From NCBI RefSeq assembly GCF_004358445.1, contig NZ_CP037951.1, positions 3,607,001 to 3,671,000 of the forward strand: a DNA stretch of 64,000 bases, written 5' to 3'. The notes beneath the pieces are model-generated. The model saw only the letters and a list, made by a program, of their open reading frames with translations. It searched no databases and was not told where the DNA came from. Position numbers and translations under genes: made by a program. Each line of letters begins with the position of its first letter. Within the stretch, counting starts at the first letter, position 1. Source of the DNA: Parashewanella tropica (GTDB lineage Bacteria > Pseudomonadota > Gammaproteobacteria > Enterobacterales > Shewanellaceae). Shown one piece after another: positions 8,441-18,446 of the stretch.

Positions 8441-9514
8441 TTATCTTTTAGATAAAATCTGGTTAGCTGGTATATCTTTAAATTTTAATCTACTGTAGGT
8501 AGCATGGATTATACGTTCAGCTTTAGTATTAGCGGTATTATCCCAGTGTGAGCTTGTTAATTGCTGCCAACCTTCAATGTCATCAATCTTTTTTTTAAAA
8601 GGATTTTTTATTACAAAGTTTGCTTTTTGGCTTAAGCTTTTTCGCTGTTTAAATGCTAACTTCATATGTTCTTCTGTAAAGCAATCAGCTCCCTCCTTCA
8701 AAGCTGAAATACTAGCTGGCATTATAATACCTTTTACTAAATTTGATAAATTGCCGCTTGAAGCAGCAAATAGTTTAAATGCCATTTCATCGTCAAATAA
8801 ATCTTGAGCAGGCTTTATCGGTAGCTTTTTTTGAAGATTTTCAATGAACATCTGAAACTTGTCGAAAGTAAGGGCTGTATAATTAGGGATTACAAAATCT
8901 CTTTTACTAACTCTTCTACTTAATTGAGGGTTAACGTCAAATACGGCTGTTGCCCACGGTTCTCCAAAGAAAGCGATAGGAATCTTACTCTTATTTATTA
9001 AAATCTTAAACCATTCACCAATATCTTGGATAACCGTATTACTTGCTTTTTCAATAGCATGTTGTAATTCGTCAATGATTAGTAATTCTGTTTTACTTTC
9101 TTTAAGCAAATGAACAAGTCGGCTAGTCAACTGTCTCACGTCCCCTTTTAAACCTTTGAGAGGGTCACCAAGCACGTCAAGAAGTTCTGAAACAACTGGC
9201 TTAGGGTGGGTAGCTTTTGGTAGTTCACAATAGAGAACAGGCACTATAGTTCTCTCCCCTAGATGGCTTATTAAATCGTACCTATCATATTCACGCTGAT
9301 ACTGCTTAATGAAGTGGCTTTTTCCTGTCCCAGTTTCACCACCGATGAAAATACACTCTGGAAGGTTTTCATATTCATCAATTTTACTTAACTCTCTAAT
9401 TTCTTTCATTTCATCCAGAATGAGTTGTAATGTATCTGTTGCAACAAAAATGTTCTTTATTTGTTTCACGATTTTTTTTTGGTGCTCTGTGAATAACTCA
9501 GACTCATTGCTCAT
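8441..9514 (-). CDS. tnsC: TnsC AAA+ ATPase, transposition regulator
   Basis: 357 aa. Walker A is GGETGTGKSHFI near residue 60 and Walker B is LLIIDELQHA near residue 137, followed by sensor and arginine elements (FFGEPWATAVFDVNPQLSRRV). TnsC joins the target selector (TniQ or TnsD) to the TnsA-TnsB transposase and forms ATP-dependent rings on DNA. The gene begins 2 bp after the tnsB stop. One TnsC is present for two TniQ-family proteins, so it probably serves both pathways. Confidence 0.93.
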   Translation of the reverse strand: MSNESELFTEHQKKIVKQIKNIFVATDTLQLILDEMKEIRELSKIDEYENLPECIFIGGETGTGKSHFIKQYQREYDRYDLISHLGERTIVPVLYCELPKATHPKPVVSELLDVLGDPLKGLKGDVRQLTSRLVHLLKESKTELLIIDELQHAIEKASNTVIQDIGEWFKILINKSKIPIAFFGEPWATAVFDVNPQLSRRVSKRDFVIPNYTALTFDKFQMFIENLQKKLPIKPAQDLFDDEMAFKLFAASSGNLSNLVKGIIMPASISALKEGADCFTEEHMKLAFKQRKSLSQKANFVIKNPFKKKIDDIEGWQQLTSSHWDNTANTKAERIIHATYSRLKFKDIPANQILSKR

Positions 9515-9516
9515 AA

Positions 9517-11544
9517 TTAGAACTCTAGTTCATCTGGCAATAAATTATTTTTGCCATCGTAAAACTCATATCCACTTTCATTTTCATCACCTTTTTTTAA
9601 CCGTTCTTCAGTAGCCGTGGAGGAAGAAATTAGTTGATTCTCAATAGTATCTTTAGTCACAGTCGATACAACTGTTTGGTCGGATTGCTGACCGACGCCA
9701 TAGTATCTTGCCGCTTTTTGTAAACTCGATACTTTTTTTGCATTTACGGTGTCCACCCAATCAGATATGAGATTTTCCATTTTGATTTTAGCTAGAGCTA
9801 AATTTTCTTCATTTAGCTCTAAATCAAGCATCTTGTCACAAAAGTTTTTGATAACTTCATGTTGATGCAGCCTTAGCCCTGAAGCATACTTTTGATTAAT
9901 TGCAGGCACTTTGAAAAAAACATTTTCTTGGTTATTTTGATCATCTTGAACCCAAACAAACCCTAAGTTCTCGCGAGTAAACTTGATATGTACTTTCCTT
10001 ATACCTGTCAATGCACGCAATTTATATAACTGCTCGTTATCATAAAAAATATGATTTAACACAATTCCTTTTTCACTATTCATTCGAGTTTTATGCTCAC
10101 AAAGAATTATGTCTAAAGCATCTCGATTAATGGCTCCTCTTGTAACCACATCTAGATCTTCTTCCCAACTGACTCTTGGTATAATGGTTCCTTTACTGAC
10201 TTTAGATTGTTGATAAATATCAATAACCCAAATGTGGAAAACTCGCATAAATACTTCAAACGAAATTACTGCATTTTTCTGTGGGTTATAGTTGTTGCTC
10301 TCACCAATATTTGGGAAGACTTTTCCTTTTAAGTCGTTCAATAAGCGTTTATTTAACGTGTTGAAATATGATTCGATTGAACCTTTATACCACGCATGAC
10401 GACCTGGATTTCTGTGAATTCGAATAAATAAATCCATACAAGCATCTTCAAACGCTTTACTCTCAAAGTCCTTACCTCTATCTACAGCAATGCTTTTAGG
10501 GATACCGTAACAATTCCAGTCACAATTTACTTCAGGATACCTTTCTTTAACGTAAGACTTAGGCAAAATTGCATGACGTAACGCACTGGCTATACTCAAA
10601 TAACTAGGCGGCTCAAAACCTATATGAAATCCAAGAATCGATTTAGACTTATAATCAATTAGCGCTGTTACCCAAGGCCGGCCAAGAGGTAAAAAGTTTT
10701 TCTCATCAACAATAAATAAATCTAGTTTTGTATGATCGACTTCCACTCGTTGCAAAATGAGCGATATTTCTTGAGGTTGTTTAGCTTCTCTAAATAATTT
10801 TCTAGCCGCTTCCTTGCCAAATCTTGCTTTAGTTAACTCCTTGGGCGCTTCTTTTTCTAAACGTTTGACGAATGCCGAATAGTGCATAGGCTTCATTTTT
10901 TTAGCTTCATCAACAATTTCAGCATTCTTGGAATAAACAAGTTTTTTCAATTCATCATACGATTTAGCAATAGATGGACATTCTGGAGATTTAAAGTGTT
11001 TAATAGCTGCTTCAACATATGGCTCTATTCTAGGATCTACTTTATTTTCCCTATTTCCCTTCATTTCATCGAAAGGTAATAACGATCTAATATTATGTCC
11101 TGAACTTGAGAATCGTTGAATCCACCTTATGACACTTCTTGAAGAAGGCTTTCTTTTAAGGGTTTCAAAAGTATATTCAGAATATAATTTTGAAATAATT
11201 GGCTCTAATCTCTTTGCTGAAAAAGATTTAGGCTTCGCCTCAATAACCCCCATAACTATTTTTAGTCTATCTCTTGCTTGAGATTTGCTCTTCTCAGGAT
11301 AACTGCCAAAGTCTCTAGATTCTGGATTCAGTCGCTTGCGGGCTTGTGTGTCCTTTTTTTGAATTGCCGCATTTCCAGACACAATCAACTCATCCAATTC
11401 AGTAACTTTTCTTTCTGATTCAACGCCTGTAACTATATCAAGAAGTCTAACTGCTCTTGCATTACACGAAAGAATTTGAAACTGCCTTGAAATATCATCA
11501 TTAGTTATCAATAGAAAGTCTTCGTTGTTATATGTAGCACTCAT
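9517..11544 (-). CDS. tnsB: TnsB DDE transposase
   Basis: 675 aa from ATG 11544; GTG codons just upstream (11556, 11553) are alternatives. The catalytic Asp-Asp-Glu set is visible: VEVDHTKLD near residue 268, VDRGKDF near 355 and GSIESYF near 389, within an rve-type RNase H fold (PWVTALIDYKSKSILGF). N-terminal HTH segments precede it and a C-terminal beta-barrel and tail follow. TnsB binds the end repeats and joins 3' ends to target DNA. Its start overlaps the tnsA coding end by 17 bp, as in many Tn7-like operons. Confidence 0.94.
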   Translation of the reverse strand: MSATYNNEDFLLITNDDISRQFQILSCNARAVRLLDIVTGVESERKVTELDELIVSGNAAIQKKDTQARKRLNPESRDFGSYPEKSKSQARDRLKIVMGVIEAKPKSFSAKRLEPIISKLYSEYTFETLKRKPSSRSVIRWIQRFSSSGHNIRSLLPFDEMKGNRENKVDPRIEPYVEAAIKHFKSPECPSIAKSYDELKKLVYSKNAEIVDEAKKMKPMHYSAFVKRLEKEAPKELTKARFGKEAARKLFREAKQPQEISLILQRVEVDHTKLDLFIVDEKNFLPLGRPWVTALIDYKSKSILGFHIGFEPPSYLSIASALRHAILPKSYVKERYPEVNCDWNCYGIPKSIAVDRGKDFESKAFEDACMDLFIRIHRNPGRHAWYKGSIESYFNTLNKRLLNDLKGKVFPNIGESNNYNPQKNAVISFEVFMRVFHIWVIDIYQQSKVSKGTIIPRVSWEEDLDVVTRGAINRDALDIILCEHKTRMNSEKGIVLNHIFYDNEQLYKLRALTGIRKVHIKFTRENLGFVWVQDDQNNQENVFFKVPAINQKYASGLRLHQHEVIKNFCDKMLDLELNEENLALAKIKMENLISDWVDTVNAKKVSSLQKAARYYGVGQQSDQTVVSTVTKDTIENQLISSSTATEERLKKGDENESGYEFYDGKNNLLPDELEF

Positions 11545-12187
11545 AACTCTCACCACTATGTTGAATTACTGATGATGTTGAGATTATCTCAATATTAATT
11601 GGAGCTATTAACTTACGCTCAAAGATCAACCTATGAATTTGTTCTAATTCATACTCTCTTTTATCTTGAGTAATTAGCTCTGCAATAGTGAGATTTTTTT
11701 TTGATTCGAATGCCGTGATAATTTTCACTAAAAATGCTTTATCTAATTTGAGACGCGTTGCAGAGTAAACGTTAACTAGATTTTCATAGGTAGGCTGCTT
11801 TCGAATAAAAAGCTCGGTAATTACGATAACTCTAGAACCTTGAGAGATAAGTGATTGATTGATTGCTTCAATCCATTGTTCAAAATTATCAATTCGTGTT
11901 TTATCTGCTTCATATTTGACTTCGATATAAACAACAGATCCGTTTTGATATGTAACTTTAAAGTCAGGGGTATAACTTCTTAACTTTCCATCAAAGAAAT
12001 AAGTAATGGGGAAGGGTTGAGCTTGATAGCTTACGACGTTCTTATCGAACTCTAAATGATAGCAAAGGTCAGCTTCGAGTGGGCTTTCAGTGTATGTTGG
12101 GTAATCCTCGCTTTTCCTTCCATGAAAGACATTTACGCTCTTTGACATCAGCTTTCGAACATCTCTGCGCTTTTGCTTTTTTGCCAT
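11528..12187 (-). CDS. tnsA: TnsA endonuclease, 5'-strand nicking subunit
   Basis: 219 aa. The restriction-endonuclease-like active site is present: ESPLEADLCYHLEF near residue 35, YTPDFKV near residue 75 and YIEVKYE near residue 88 (Glu, Asp, Lys). TnsA cuts the 5' ends so that the element moves by cut-and-paste; a separate, complete TnsA is normal for I-F3 elements. It is the first gene inside the parE-proximal end. No Shine-Dalgarno is evident before ATG 12187; a strong inverted repeat sits there instead. Confidence 0.94.
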   Translation of the reverse strand: MAKKQKRRDVRKLMSKSVNVFHGRKSEDYPTYTESPLEADLCYHLEFDKNVVSYQAQPFPITYFFDGKLRSYTPDFKVTYQNGSVVYIEVKYEADKTRIDNFEQWIEAINQSLISQGSRVIVITELFIRKQPTYENLVNVYSATRLKLDKAFLVKIITAFESKKNLTIAELITQDKREYELEQIHRLIFERKLIAPINIEIISTSSVIQHSGESYECYI

Positions 12188-12192
12188 TGCAA

Positions 12193-12222
12193 GTGACTCT
12201 GATAAATTTTCGTCAGAGTCAC
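12193..12222. promoter_or_regulatory. Perfect 10-bp inverted repeat just upstream of tnsA
   Basis: GTGACTCTGA at 12193-12202 and its exact complement TCAGAGTCAC at 12213-12222 are separated by 10 bp and end 5 bp before the tnsA start codon. The geometry fits an operator for a dimeric repressor, or a hairpin in the 5' leader of the tns-cas transcript. No ribosome site is visible between it and tnsA. Confidence 0.55.
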
Positions 12223-12235
12223 GCTACATCACGTT

Positions 12236-14290
<2,055 letters not shown>

Positions 14291-14872
14291 TTAACAATTT
14301 GTCAACTGCAAAAATTCGGCAATGGCGGGTAAGTGGTTCTTATAACCAACAAAACTGTGATTACCGCCCGCTTCTAATGTCATCTTACAACTATGATACT
14401 TATTTATGGCTTGTCTGTAATCTAATACTTCATCACCCGCTTGCTGCAATACGTATATTTGCTCAGGATGAATGATAGCAGGCGTATCCAATTTCAGTAA
14501 TTGATGCTGATGCTCAGGGATAACGTCAAAGTACTCTTCAGTATAGGGATTATACTGCTGTCCGAGCCAAGCCTTCATTGAATCATATGGCTTTACAGAT
14601 GGATTAATTAACACGGCTTTTCCACCATATTGCTCAACCAAGTAAGTCGCAAAATACCCACCTAATGATGAACCTAAAAAGCGTAATGCTTGCCCATCTT
14701 GCAGAGCATTTTCAACAATACCTTTTAAAAGCTCCATAGCCGCCTTAGGGCAAAAAGGTAACTGAGGTTGATAAAAGGGTAAGTCCGGATAATGCTTGGC
14801 AATAAATTGGGCTGTCTCACGTCCTTTATCAGACTGGGGAGAACTGTTAAATCCATGAATGTAAAGCAGCAT
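14291..14872 (-). CDS. yqiA: YqiA-type esterase
   Basis: 193 aa, alpha/beta hydrolase of the UPF0227/YqiA group. It opens with LLYIHGFNSSPQSDKG, the nucleophile elbow is GSSLGGYFA near residue 70, and a late GGNHSF gives the catalytic His. E. coli YqiA is an esterase with activity on acyl-CoA and short esters. The gene sits between cpdA and parE, as in enterics, and is 38 bp from cpdA on the same strand. Confidence 0.9.
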   Translation of the reverse strand: MLLYIHGFNSSPQSDKGRETAQFIAKHYPDLPFYQPQLPFCPKAAMELLKGIVENALQDGQALRFLGSSLGGYFATYLVEQYGGKAVLINPSVKPYDSMKAWLGQQYNPYTEEYFDVIPEHQHQLLKLDTPAIIHPEQIYVLQQAGDEVLDYRQAINKYHSCKMTLEAGGNHSFVGYKNHLPAIAEFLQLTNC

Positions 14873-14909
14873 AGTTCCTCACGCTGCGGATAATTTCAAC
14901 AAATTGATT

Positions 14910-15770
14910 TTAATACCCGCTGGCTTCATGTTCTGGTGAAAATTTATCACCTTTAAGACGATAAATGGTTGAGCAAATGCTACCATCGCCTTGCAATTGC
15001 AGCAAACGATAACCCGGCTGTAGTCCATCTAAGGCAAAATGGTTGGATTTAGGGGTAAATTGAATACAAGTGGATGGCGTAGCGAGTAATGGAATGTCAC
15101 CATGTGGCCCTTTATAAACTTCATTCACTTCTTGATGAACATGTCCCCAAACTATGCCTTTCACTTGTGGATATTGACTGACTCTTTCAAGAAAATCCCC
15201 CCCATTTTGCATCCAGTGTTGATCTAACCAACGACAGCCGACAGGGATGGGGTGATGATGCATCACTAATAAAAGATGTTTATCGGGATGAGCTCGAACG
15301 GCTTGCTCAATTACTTTGAACTGAGATTCTTCTAATCTTCCCGCCGGCTTACCCACAATGGTTGAATTCAGCATCACGATGTGCCAATTATCAAAAATCA
15401 GGTGTTTTTCAGGACGAAGATGTTCCCCCTTAAGCTCCTGATGCATCATTTGGTTTTCGTCGTGATTTCCCGGAACAAAATGGCACGGTAATGCTAATCG
15501 TTGACTCTGCTTGGCAAAGCGATGGTATGACTCAATGGTATTGTCTTGGCTGATATCCCCCGTCATCATGACCAAATCGGCATCATGCTGATTGTCAATA
15601 ACCAAATCGACCACAGCTTCAAAACTCTGAGCCGTATTCACTCCGAGTAATTGACCGTCGTCAGATGCAAACAAATGGGTATCGGTGATTTGCACCACTT
15701 GTATATTGTCAGTTTGTTTTCCTACATAAGTGATACTGGTATCGGTCACAACGGTGTTCCTTTCCATCAT
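14910..15770 (-). CDS. cpdA: 3',5'-cyclic AMP phosphodiesterase
   Basis: 286 aa, calcineurin-like metallophosphoesterase. The metal-binding motifs are visible in order: TDTHLF, MTGDISQD, GNHDE, MHHHPIPVG and WGHVHQE. It hydrolyses cAMP and so tunes CRP-dependent expression. The ATG overlaps the TGA of the upstream yqiB (ATGATG/TGA), which suggests coupled translation. A second ATG directly follows the first, so the start could be one codon later. Confidence 0.93.
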   Translation of the reverse strand: MMERNTVVTDTSITYVGKQTDNIQVVQITDTHLFASDDGQLLGVNTAQSFEAVVDLVIDNQHDADLVMMTGDISQDNTIESYHRFAKQSQRLALPCHFVPGNHDENQMMHQELKGEHLRPEKHLIFDNWHIVMLNSTIVGKPAGRLEESQFKVIEQAVRAHPDKHLLLVMHHHPIPVGCRWLDQHWMQNGGDFLERVSQYPQVKGIVWGHVHQEVNEVYKGPHGDIPLLATPSTCIQFTPKSNHFALDGLQPGYRLLQLQGDGSICSTIYRLKGDKFSPEHEASGY

Positions 15771-16198
15771 TCATCTTCTATGACAATTTGACGGCCTATT
15801 ATGAGCAATTCTGATAAAAATGCATTCATTTGATATTTTTCATTCGTTTGATGCATTTCAGGGTTCGGGTAATCATACACTGGTAAGAGGTGATAAATCT
15901 GTTGACTGCTTAACACTTCTGCCAACTGCGCATCATGATATAAACGAACGGATACTTTGGGCTGCTTAATATAGTTATGCGCTGATGATGATAAGGGACG
16001 TCGGATCTCTATCAGTTGAGTATATTTGGTGTTCTCAACAAGTTGAACTTCCAGTTTCGCTGTACTGCCTGAAACCACATAAGACTGACCCAGCTCAATT
16101 TGAGCCGGAAGCCAACGTAACAACTCATGATAATTACGTCCACACAAGGCTAAAAACTGACTTACATTAGGTCGATATTGTTTTTTGCTACTCGGCAT
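15767..16198 (-). CDS. yqiB: DUF1249 family protein (YqiB)
   Basis: 143 aa, soluble. The opening YRPNVSQFLALCGRNYHELLRWLP and the DARLAEV-type segment (LYHDAQLAEVLSSQQI) are typical of the DUF1249 family found between nudF and cpdA. No biochemical function is established. It overlaps nudF by 11 bp and cpdA by 4 bp, so the three are one operon. Confidence 0.9.
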   Translation of the reverse strand: MPSSKKQYRPNVSQFLALCGRNYHELLRWLPAQIELGQSYVVSGSTAKLEVQLVENTKYTQLIEIRRPLSSSAHNYIKQPKVSVRLYHDAQLAEVLSSQQIYHLLPVYDYPNPEMHQTNEKYQMNAFLSELLIIGRQIVIEDE

Positions 16199-16832
16199 GC
16201 CGACTATCTACCTGTATGGCTTGATAGTGTAATTGTAGCCACTGTAATCCTATGACAGTAGCGGCGTTGTTAATTTTACCTTGCTCTAACCATTGATAAG
16301 CTTGCTCTCGCGATACTAGATGTACTTTTATGTCTTCTTGCTCTGAGGCTAAACCATGTAGCCCTTTTGCTTCTGAAGCATCGACATTAGCCCAATAAAA
16401 GAAAAATCGTTCTGATGTTCCCCCAGGACTCACCAAGATTTGATTAATTGGGGTAAGCATTTTAGCTGTTAATCCCGCTTCTTCATTAAGTTCAGCGTGC
16501 GCGACTTGCTCTGGAGTTCGGTCTTTATCTATCATTCCGGCTACCAGTTCCAGTAACCACGGACTGTCGTTTTTTCCTAGAGCTGGGATGCGAATTTGCT
16601 CAATCAACACCACTTGATCGCGTTCAGGATCATAAGGTAAAACGACCACGGCATCACCGCGCTCAAACACTTCTCGGCTCACGGGTTTGCTCCAGCCACC
16701 AGCAAATAAGCGATGAACAAACTGGTATTCTTCAACTTTAAAGAAACCCTGAAAAACCGTTTGCTTAGACAGTAGCTTTACATCATTATTGTTAAACTCA
16801 TTCATTCCAATTCTTGCAACCCAAGGTTTCAT
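16188..16832 (-). CDS. nudF: ADP-ribose pyrophosphatase (Nudix)
   Basis: 214 aa. The Nudix box is present: GMIDKDRTPEQVAHAELNEE then AGL, with the metal-binding REL/EE-type residues, although the usual first Arg of REL is seen as AEL. The N-terminal dimerisation strand (GFFKVEEYQFVHRLFAGGWS) matches NudF. It cleaves ADP-ribose to AMP and ribose 5-phosphate. It is divergent from tolC and heads the nudF-yqiB-cpdA-yqiA-parE set. A second possible start is the Met at residue 10. Confidence 0.92.
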   Translation of the reverse strand: MKPWVARIGMNEFNNNDVKLLSKQTVFQGFFKVEEYQFVHRLFAGGWSKPVSREVFERGDAVVVLPYDPERDQVVLIEQIRIPALGKNDSPWLLELVAGMIDKDRTPEQVAHAELNEEAGLTAKMLTPINQILVSPGGTSERFFFYWANVDASEAKGLHGLASEQEDIKVHLVSREQAYQWLEQGKINNAATVIGLQWLQLHYQAIQVDSRHAE

Positions 16833-17051
16833 AATTCTTCAAGGTTAACACACAGATAGCTGATAAAATCTGTTACACTTCGCAGTTGACTGTAATAGCA
16901 TTCATTTTTACTATTCATCACTAAGATGTACAGGAAAGCGTCGGGAAGCGCCAACCGCCTAATGATTATGGTCGTAACAATACCAAGAACTTAGGCACGT
17001 TTTAAGGTTATTTGTCTTGAAATACAGACATCATGTCTAAAAGGGCAGAAA

Positions 17052-18371
17052 ATGAAATTTAAGATGAAATCTATATGCGCTGCACTAGCTTTGGCTACGA
17101 CGTCTTCAGTGGCATATGCGGATAATTTACTTCAAATTTATCAACAAGCACTGACCAACGATCCTGTTGTACTACAAGCCAAAGCACAACGTGACTCGTT
17201 ATATGAAAAAATTGAGCAAAACCGCTCAGGCTTAATGCCGACTATCAGTGGTACCGTTGGTTACAGCAAACGTTGGATTGACTCTAACCCGCAACAACAA
17301 GGTTATAGTGCTGGTGTCACACTAAGTCAAAACCTCTATAATCACAGTGTATGGATTGGACTTGATTTAGCTGAAAAAGCCGCAACCCAAGCTGACTCAC
17401 AGTACGCAGGCGCTCTGCAAGAGCTAATGATCCGCGTCACATCAGCCTATTTCGATGTGTTGACAGCTAAAGATGATTACGAGTTTAAACAAGCAGAAAA
17501 GCGCGCAATTGATCGTCAGCTAGAGCAAACAAAACAACGCTTTGCTGTAGGCTTAACCGCAATCACTGATGTCCATGAAGCGCAAGCACAGTATGACTTA
17601 GCGTCCGCATCAGAAATTAACGCGCAAAATACCCTAGATAACAGCTACGAAGCACTTCGTGAAATCACGGGCGTAGATCATCTGAATATCGATACTTTAG
17701 ATACCAAGCGTTTCTCAGCGGTTCCACCTTCGCCACAATCGAGCAATGAATGGTTAAAGCTGGCTGAAAACAAAAGCATCGCACTAACCACAGATCAAAT
17801 CGGTAAAGAAATCGCTAAAGAAGCGATTGATGCACAATGGGCAGGTCACTTACCAACGCTAAGTTTGAATGGTTCATATACCAAAAACTATGATGGTAAG
17901 GGTATCAATAAGGTAGGTAAATATGTTGATACTAACAATACCGATAATCGCTCAATTGGTGTGACCTTGAATGTACCTATTTTCCAAGGTTTCGCGGTAT
18001 CATCACAAGTTAAGCAAGCTCAGTATGACTTTGTTGCTGCTAGCCAAAAGTTAGAACAAACGCACCGCAGTGTGGTAAAAAATGTTCGTAATAACTTTAA
18101 CAATGTAAAAGCCGCAATTAGCTCGATTAAAGCCTATGAGCAATCAGTGCTTTCTTCTGAAAGTGCATTAAAAGCGACTCAAGCCGGTTTTGAAGTGGGT
18201 ACTCGTACCATTGTTGACGTACTTAACCGTACTCGTGATTTGTATAACTCGAAACGTCAGTTGTCTGATGCGCGTTATACATACATCAAGTCGATTCTTG
18301 CTCTTAAGCAAGCTGCGGGTACGTTGAATGAAGATGACATTATTGGTATCAATAATGGTTTGAATAAATAA
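17052..18371 (+). CDS. tolC: TolC outer-membrane efflux channel
   Basis: 439 aa with a signal peptide ending SSVAYA before DNLLQIY. Two tandem OEP repeats are seen, each with long helical hairpins and a pair of beta-strands (SAGVTLSQNLYNHSVWIG near residue 85; SIGVTLNVPIFQGFAVS near residue 300). It forms the trimeric exit duct for RND, ABC and MFS pumps and for type I secretion. It could serve the RND pair at 35.4-39.8 kb, which lacks its own outer-membrane gene. A strong terminator follows. Confidence 0.95.
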   Translation: MKFKMKSICAALALATTSSVAYADNLLQIYQQALTNDPVVLQAKAQRDSLYEKIEQNRSGLMPTISGTVGYSKRWIDSNPQQQGYSAGVTLSQNLYNHSVWIGLDLAEKAATQADSQYAGALQELMIRVTSAYFDVLTAKDDYEFKQAEKRAIDRQLEQTKQRFAVGLTAITDVHEAQAQYDLASASEINAQNTLDNSYEALREITGVDHLNIDTLDTKRFSAVPPSPQSSNEWLKLAENKSIALTTDQIGKEIAKEAIDAQWAGHLPTLSLNGSYTKNYDGKGINKVGKYVDTNNTDNRSIGVTLNVPIFQGFAVSSQVKQAQYDFVAASQKLEQTHRSVVKNVRNNFNNVKAAISSIKAYEQSVLSSESALKATQAGFEVGTRTIVDVLNRTRDLYNSKRQLSDARYTYIKSILALKQAAGTLNEDDIIGINNGLNK

Positions 18372-18390
18372 TCTTCTTTCAAATACTCAT

Positions 18391-18424
18391 AAAAAACCGC
18401 ACTTTCTGTTAGTGCGGTTTTTTT
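18391..18424 (+). terminator. Rho-independent terminator after tolC
   Basis: AAAAAACCGCACT, a 7-base loop, then AGTGCGGTTTTTTT. The stem and U-run are symmetric, so it also serves the convergent phoD gene. Confidence 0.9.
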
Positions 18425-18446
18425 ATGATTTATCGCTAATTGAAAA

